NCBI GenBank assembly: GCA_963726375.1
Contig: CAVSCE010000009.1
Coordinates: forward strand, 811,287 to 875,286
Direction of reading: 5' to 3'
Length of the DNA stretch: 64,000 bases
Source of the DNA: UTCFX2 sp963726375
GTDB lineage: Bacteria; Chloroflexota; Anaerolineae; Anaerolineales; UBA4823
The number at the start of each line of letters is the position of its first letter. Position 1 is the stretch's first letter. A program made the position numbers and the translations under genes. The notes under the pieces are model-generated. The model saw only the letters and a list, made by a program, of their open reading frames with translations, ran no database searches and was not told the origin of the DNA. Positions 59,640-64,000 of this stretch are shown one piece after another.

Positions 59640-61121
59640 TTATAACAGAGGAAATTCAAAATAAGTCGGGTGAACCACTTCGATTGGATCGGTCAAGGGG
59701 ACCGAATTCCCATACTTGTCAAAAATCGCGGTCGTCCCGGCGGGGAGCGGGATCGTTACTCCGGTTACCCCATCGGGCGCCCACAAGACCGATACATTCT
59801 TTGTGAGGAGCTGGAATGTATAGCCGCGAAGTCCAGGATAATCTTTAATTTCGGCTTTAAAAATACCTTCTTTAAGCTCATTGGCCATGAACTGCAGGGC
59901 GAAGTAGCCCGGTTTTGGGGTTGCGTCGGGTGTATGCAGCCCTGTATCGCGCCATCCGGGATCTTCCAACATATACCAAATCGTCCCCATCATCCCAAGC
60001 CCCCAGCTGCGAAGATGGCTGGTGACGACAAAATCAGCCTGCAAATCCCAAAAGAGGTCTTTTTGAGTCGTGCAGAATTTCTCGACGAATACTGGATCCA
60101 CATCGATGCAGCTGAGCGAGATTTCTGAGAGGAAGAGCGGTTTGCTGACCCCATACGCCGCCAGCACGCTGCGGAGGTAGTCTGCCTTGCCAACGATCTG
60201 CCCGCCCCGGTAGATGAAGCTTGGATCGTCTTCATCCCGTATCCTGAGCGTGTCATCCGTGTGGATTTTATCTAAAGGACCAAAGCCGACGTAGCTGTGG
60301 AAGCCGAGGATATCAAAATAAGGAGCGCCCCCATTGATCAGGATGCCTTCGAGGAATTTTGCAGCCAAGCACCCATCTTTGCTTCTGGCCGGCGGATGGG
60401 CTGGATCGCAGTCCACGAGCAGGCCGCCGATCAACACCTGCGACGAGCTGCTCGCAGCTTTGACGGCTGGATAGGCGCGTTTGAGCATCTCGGCGTAATG
60501 ACGGCCCCCATAATATGGGTCGTTCTTGTCGCCCCAGCAGCCAAATTCCAAACGGGGCACATAATATAAGGTGGGATCGACATCAATTTCATTGCCGAAT
60601 TCCCAGTAGCGGATATTGTAGGGCGGGGCGCTGTAGCGAGAAACCAGGGCTGTTACAAATTGGGCAAACTCATCCATGGACTCAAGCGCAATCGGCCCAC
60701 AAATCCACCCCGGCAGCTTTTGAGCCCAGGAAGGAGTGAATTTAATCGTACCGATCACGGTCAAGTTGTGGGCGGAGGCGCTGATAAGGCCAGCCTCATC
60801 CACCTTTGTCCAATCATAGACCGGGGGAGCATAGCGAACAGGCTCGATGCGATCCCAATCGAAGGCTGCTTTGCGCAGCCACTCGACATTCGCCGCGCTC
60901 GCCGCATCCAGCTTCCAGGAATCGAGGCTGTAAGTCTCCACACCGAAAACCGGCGGGGCCATGCTGCGAAAGATCACCGGAAGAAAAATGTCATTCTCCG
61001 GCTCCGATGGACGCGAGCTTTGAATGGAAATCGATCGTCCTTCGCGCTCGATTGGATCCTCCGCGAAACCACTCGAAACGAATGTCATAACAATAACCAT
61101 TAGAGCAAATAACTTATGCAT
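59640..61121 (-). CDS. Secreted glycoside hydrolase-like protein (clan A TIM-barrel type)
   Basis: An intact protein of about 493 residues with signal peptide MHKLFALMVIVMTFVSSGFA. The barrel carries the acid/base motif YWEFGNEIDVDPT (Asn-Glu of GH clan A) and a likely nucleophile Glu in KPLFLSEISLSC, with DILGFHSYVGFG between them. This pattern resembles GH39/GH5-like enzymes; the exact family and substrate are not clear. A C-terminal beta-sandwich-like part (VSVLWAPDGVTGVTIPL) follows. The start at 61121 follows GAGGA by six bases. Extracellular release of sugars would fit the two sugar transporters, but it lies 9 kb from the sugar island. Confidence 0.8.
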   Translation of the reverse strand: MHKLFALMVIVMTFVSSGFAEDPIEREGRSISIQSSRPSEPENDIFLPVIFRSMAPPVFGVETYSLDSWKLDAASAANVEWLRKAAFDWDRIEPVRYAPPVYDWTKVDEAGLISASAHNLTVIGTIKFTPSWAQKLPGWICGPIALESMDEFAQFVTALVSRYSAPPYNIRYWEFGNEIDVDPTLYYVPRLEFGCWGDKNDPYYGGRHYAEMLKRAYPAVKAASSSSQVLIGGLLVDCDPAHPPARSKDGCLAAKFLEGILINGGAPYFDILGFHSYVGFGPLDKIHTDDTLRIRDEDDPSFIYRGGQIVGKADYLRSVLAAYGVSKPLFLSEISLSCIDVDPVFVEKFCTTQKDLFWDLQADFVVTSHLRSWGLGMMGTIWYMLEDPGWRDTGLHTPDATPKPGYFALQFMANELKEGIFKAEIKDYPGLRGYTFQLLTKNVSVLWAPDGVTGVTIPLPAGTTAIFDKYGNSVPLTDPIEVVHPTYFEFPLL

Positions 61122-61408
61122 CTGAGTCCTCAAGCCTATCAATAATCATGCGAAATCCGACCTCCAAACTATCGCCCAGATTTTATCACATATCACCAAA
61201 CCGCCGCCTGACAGAGATAAGAGTTGAGGTGGGAGAAAAATCGTTTTATTAAAAATCTTCAGCGATTGATTTTACTTTCAGTTTATCACTCTCTCTCAAG
61301 ACTAATAAAAAGGAGGATCCGACTACAACCAAATCATTCGAAAATAAATCCACGGAAATATAATCTTTGTGTCAAAAACTAATCCCCTAGGTCTTCGAGG
61401 GCATTTGA

Positions 61409-61695
61409 GTGGGCGGAATAGGGCTGGCAACAGACTTCGAGGCCAGCTTCCGAGCTAACAACCTCAAAGCGACCAAGGTTTCGCCGCTGGTGCCACCGGA
61501 GCGTGTCCGCCGCGTCGATCGCAACCGGAGTTTTTGAAGGAGCAGGACGGCGCTTCACCTGCGAAAAAAAGGCAATGAAGCGACAAATATGTTGCTCAAC
61601 CGGAAAGCCGATACCTACCAGCGGATCACAGGAGGCGAGTCGAGTATGATCTTCGCCTCAAATTGACCTGCGCATTGGGCCATAAAGTGATTTAG
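61409..61695 (+). pseudogene. Degenerate small gene of unknown function
   Basis: In the 590-base gap 61122-61732, a GTG at 61409 opens VGGIGLATDFEASFRANNL and ERVRRVDR. After a shift near 61530 the reading continues as PEFLKEQDGASPAKKRQ, meets an in-frame TGA, then DKYVAQPESRYLPADHRRR to a TAG at 61693. The pieces look like one short protein damaged by an indel and a stop. The family is not recognised. Confidence 0.3.
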
Positions 61696-61732
61696 GTAAA
61701 ATACAATCCTACAGGTAGGTGATCTCCACAGC

Positions 61733-64000
61733 ATGCCTCATCGGGATAAAATCCTTCTGCAAACCAAGCTGACACCGGCCGCCGATCACCAGGGGCTTGA
61801 TCGACCGTCCCCGGCTGTTCGAGCAGCTCAGTAACGGTGTCGAGCACCCGCTTCTCCTGGTACTATGCGCCAGCCGGTTTTGGTAAATCCACATTGATCG
61901 GTTCCTGGCTTGAGCAAACACCAGCTGGTCAGGGTGAGAAGGCAACTCCCCTGCCTTCCGCCTGGCTTTCGCTGGATGAAAATGACAGCGACACCGATCT
62001 CTTCCTGCGCTATTTTATAGCCGCCCTGCGTACAATATTCAAGGGAGCCTGTGAAGAAACCCTGATTTTACTCCAGGCACGGCAGCAACCTCCGGCAGGC
62101 AGTCCTTTTACACCTTTTACTCAGTAACGAGCTCGCAAAGCTTCCCGGAGAATTTACCCTCGTTCTGGATGACTACCACACCATCCACAACAGAGATATT
62201 CACAATTTGAAGGTGAACTGGTACGCCACTGGCCCAAACAACTGCACCTGGTGCTGATCTCACGCATCGAACCCGCCCCTCCCGCTGACCAGTCTACGTG
62301 CGAAGGGGATGATCAGCGAGATTCGCACCCAGGACCTGCGCTTTACAGCCGAGGAGACGGCTGCCTATCTGAGCCAGGCGCAATTTGCCCCTGTGAGCCA
62401 GAATGCCCTGCACCTGCTGGAAGAGCGCTTTGAAGGCTGGCCCGCCGGTCTGCACCTGGCTGCCCTTTCATTGCGCTCCGCAGGCAGCCAGGAATCGGTT
62501 CTGTCGGCTTTATCCAGCGAGAATGCCGACATTACCGGATACCTGGTGGATGAGGTGCTGACCCATCAATTTCCGGCGATCCACGACATTTTTATTGAAG
62601 ACTTCCATCCTGGATCGCTTTTGCGCTTCGCTGTGCGAAGCCGTCATTGGAGAGATCGACCCAGCCTGGAATGTGCGCGCCTGCCTGGATTGGATTGAAC
62701 GCTCTGAGCTGTTCATAATACCCCTGGACAACCGCCGGGAATGGTACCGCTATCATCATTTATTCCAGGAATTGCTGCAGCAGAGAGCTTCCGCCGAGCT
62801 GGCGGCTGACCAGGTGTCCAACTTGCATCGCCTGGCGTCAGCCTGGTTTGAAGCGCATGGACTGATTGATGAAGCCTTGCATCACGCCCTGGCAGCCGGC
62901 GACCTGGATCTGGCTGCCCGCCAGATGAGCGCCGGACTGCGCGATGTGATCAACCGCGAGGACCGGCCGACCCTGGAGCGCTGGCTGCGCATGCTGCCGG
63001 AAGAGATGATCCAGCAGCAATCCAGAGCTGTTGATGATCAGGGCCTGGGCTTTGCAATTTTCCTGGCGGCTTGACCTGCAAGCGCAAGGTGCTCCAGCAG
63101 ATCGAAGAGCTGTTGGAAGCAGAAGGTGGGACCTCTTTGCAGGCATAATGAACTGCAAATCCTGCACGGGTCAAATTACTCACTGTTGAGAGCAGCAGCA
63201 TGCGTATTTCAGCAACCAGCCGACGCGGGCGATCGACCTTTGCCGGCAGGCATTAGCGCTCCTGCCCCCATCGTGGACCTTCGTGCGCGGCGGAGCGATG
63301 CTTTACCTGGGCTTGTCCATGCAAGCCAGCGGCCAGGCGCAGGCGGCCGAACGGTTGCTGCTCGCTGAATACGAGTCTTACGGCGATAAGACCGATACCT
63401 ATGCCCTGTTCGTCCTGGAATCTCTGTGTTTCATCTACCTGCAATACCGGCCAGCTTGAGCAGACCAGGCAAATTGCGCAGGTGCTGCTCCAAGGAGCAA
63501 CCCGCAGCGGGATTGCATTCATGAAGAACTTGGGGCGACTGGTATCTCGGTCTGGTATGTTATCAACGCAATGAGCTGGAGGCTGCCGCGCAGCACTTTA
63601 CCCAGATCGTCGAAAACCGCTTTACAGCCCAGATAACTACTTATCGCGATGCTGTGGCAGGCCTGGCGTTGATCCACCAGATCCAAGGGGAGAGCTCTGA
63701 AGCCTGGCAGATGGTGGAGTTGATCAGCCAGTTTGACCTGGAGCAAACGGGTAGTGAAGATATCCGGACACGCTCCCTGCGCGCCCGGCTGATGCTCTTG
63801 CAAGGGGACCTGGAAGGCGCCGGACGTTGGGTTGACACATTTACCGATCCGCCACCGGACCAGCCTCTCTTGTGGCTGGAAGAACCACAGGCGACCCGGG
63901 CGCGGATCCTGGTGACCAGAGGGCGCAGATGCGGATCTGCAGTTGGCGATGCAAATTTTGGACGCTCTGGAATGAGATTGCGGATCGAACCTTCAACACA
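61733..64000 (+). pseudogene. MalT/LuxR-type ATP-dependent regulator, many frameshifts, 3' end outside window
   Basis: The start KILLQTKLTPPP-like stretch, Walker A APAGFGKSTLIGSWLEQ, the sensor strand LVLDDYHTIHN, MISEIRTQDLRFTAEETAAY, GWPAGLHLAALSLRSAG, DWIERSELFIIPLDNRREWY and the YHHLFQELLQQ region match the STAND ATPase of MalT-like regulators. TPR-like helices (ALHHALAAGDLDLAARQM) follow. The LuxR helix-turn-helix would lie beyond position 64000. Breaks come every 100-300 bases, at least eight in all, for example near 61790, 62125, 62215, 62290, 62600 and 63075. It may be a pseudogene or a low-quality contig end. The target is unknown. Confidence 0.75.

Noticed and set aside
1..64000. 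CRISPR arrays, insertion sequences, tRNA or rRNA genes
   Set aside because: I scanned by eye for regular repeats, transposase motifs and tRNA-like folds and found none. A tRNAscan or ISfinder run would be needed to be sure.

Overview
The window looks like a chromosomal piece of an anaerobic, sugar-fermenting Chloroflexota bacterium, most likely Anaerolineae. This is inferred from gene content, not from a marker gene. The supporting traits are lipoprotein sugar-binding proteins with Ala/Pro/Thr/Glu linkers, a GlgC/GlgM/GlgE glucan set, a glycyl radical enzyme with its activase, several UroD-like proteins, a serine hydroxymethyltransferase-GcvT fusion and a MalT-like regulator. No rRNA, tRNA, CRISPR array or insertion sequence was seen. 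Many clearly recognisable genes are split by one-base indels, often in homopolymers, so coordinates are given for the reconstructed genes and each break is noted.

1-8.8 kb: a truncated GNAT-like gene, a membrane-anchored FKBP isomerase, a PLP aminotransferase, a three-part SHMT/unknown domain/GcvT fusion with its own promoter and an inverted-repeat leader, and a secreted M6-type metallopeptidase.

8.8-24 kb: central carbon and uronate metabolism. A minus-strand block reads uxaC, UxuB-like SDR, LarA-like nickel epimerase, gnd, a P-type cation ATPase, transketolase, transaldolase. It faces a LacI regulator, a PfkB sugar kinase and a histidine-phosphatase gene, with a GTTAGCGCTAAC operator in the divergent promoter. 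No mannonate dehydratase or KDPG aldolase lies here. The set suggests a route from glucuronate through fructuronate and mannonate to gluconate (by 2-epimerisation), then 6-phosphogluconate and the pentose phosphate enzymes. This is the most interesting hypothesis in the window.

23.6-30.3 kb: glgC, pgi, glgM and glgE, which together would make alpha-glucan by way of ADP-glucose and maltose-1-phosphate.

30.4-51.7 kb: a large carbohydrate-use island. It holds a CUT1-type ABC transporter, a CUT2-type ABC transporter, two Gfo/Idh/MocA oxidoreductases, a ROK-family protein, a PIG-L deacetylase, galactokinase, three divergent UroD-like proteins, a transglutaminase-like lipoprotein, a glycyl radical enzyme with activase, and a second LacI regulator. 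The promoters of one UroD-like gene and of this LacI gene share a 20-bp operator-like site, so they are probably controlled together.

51.8-64 kb: a class II UvrA paralogue, a tandem-GNAT acetyltransferase, a small unknown protein, an intact 1160-residue zinc-ribbon/cyclase/ATPase/TPR signalling protein, a secreted clan-A-type glycoside hydrolase, a degenerate small gene and a badly frameshifted MalT/LuxR-type regulator that runs off the end.
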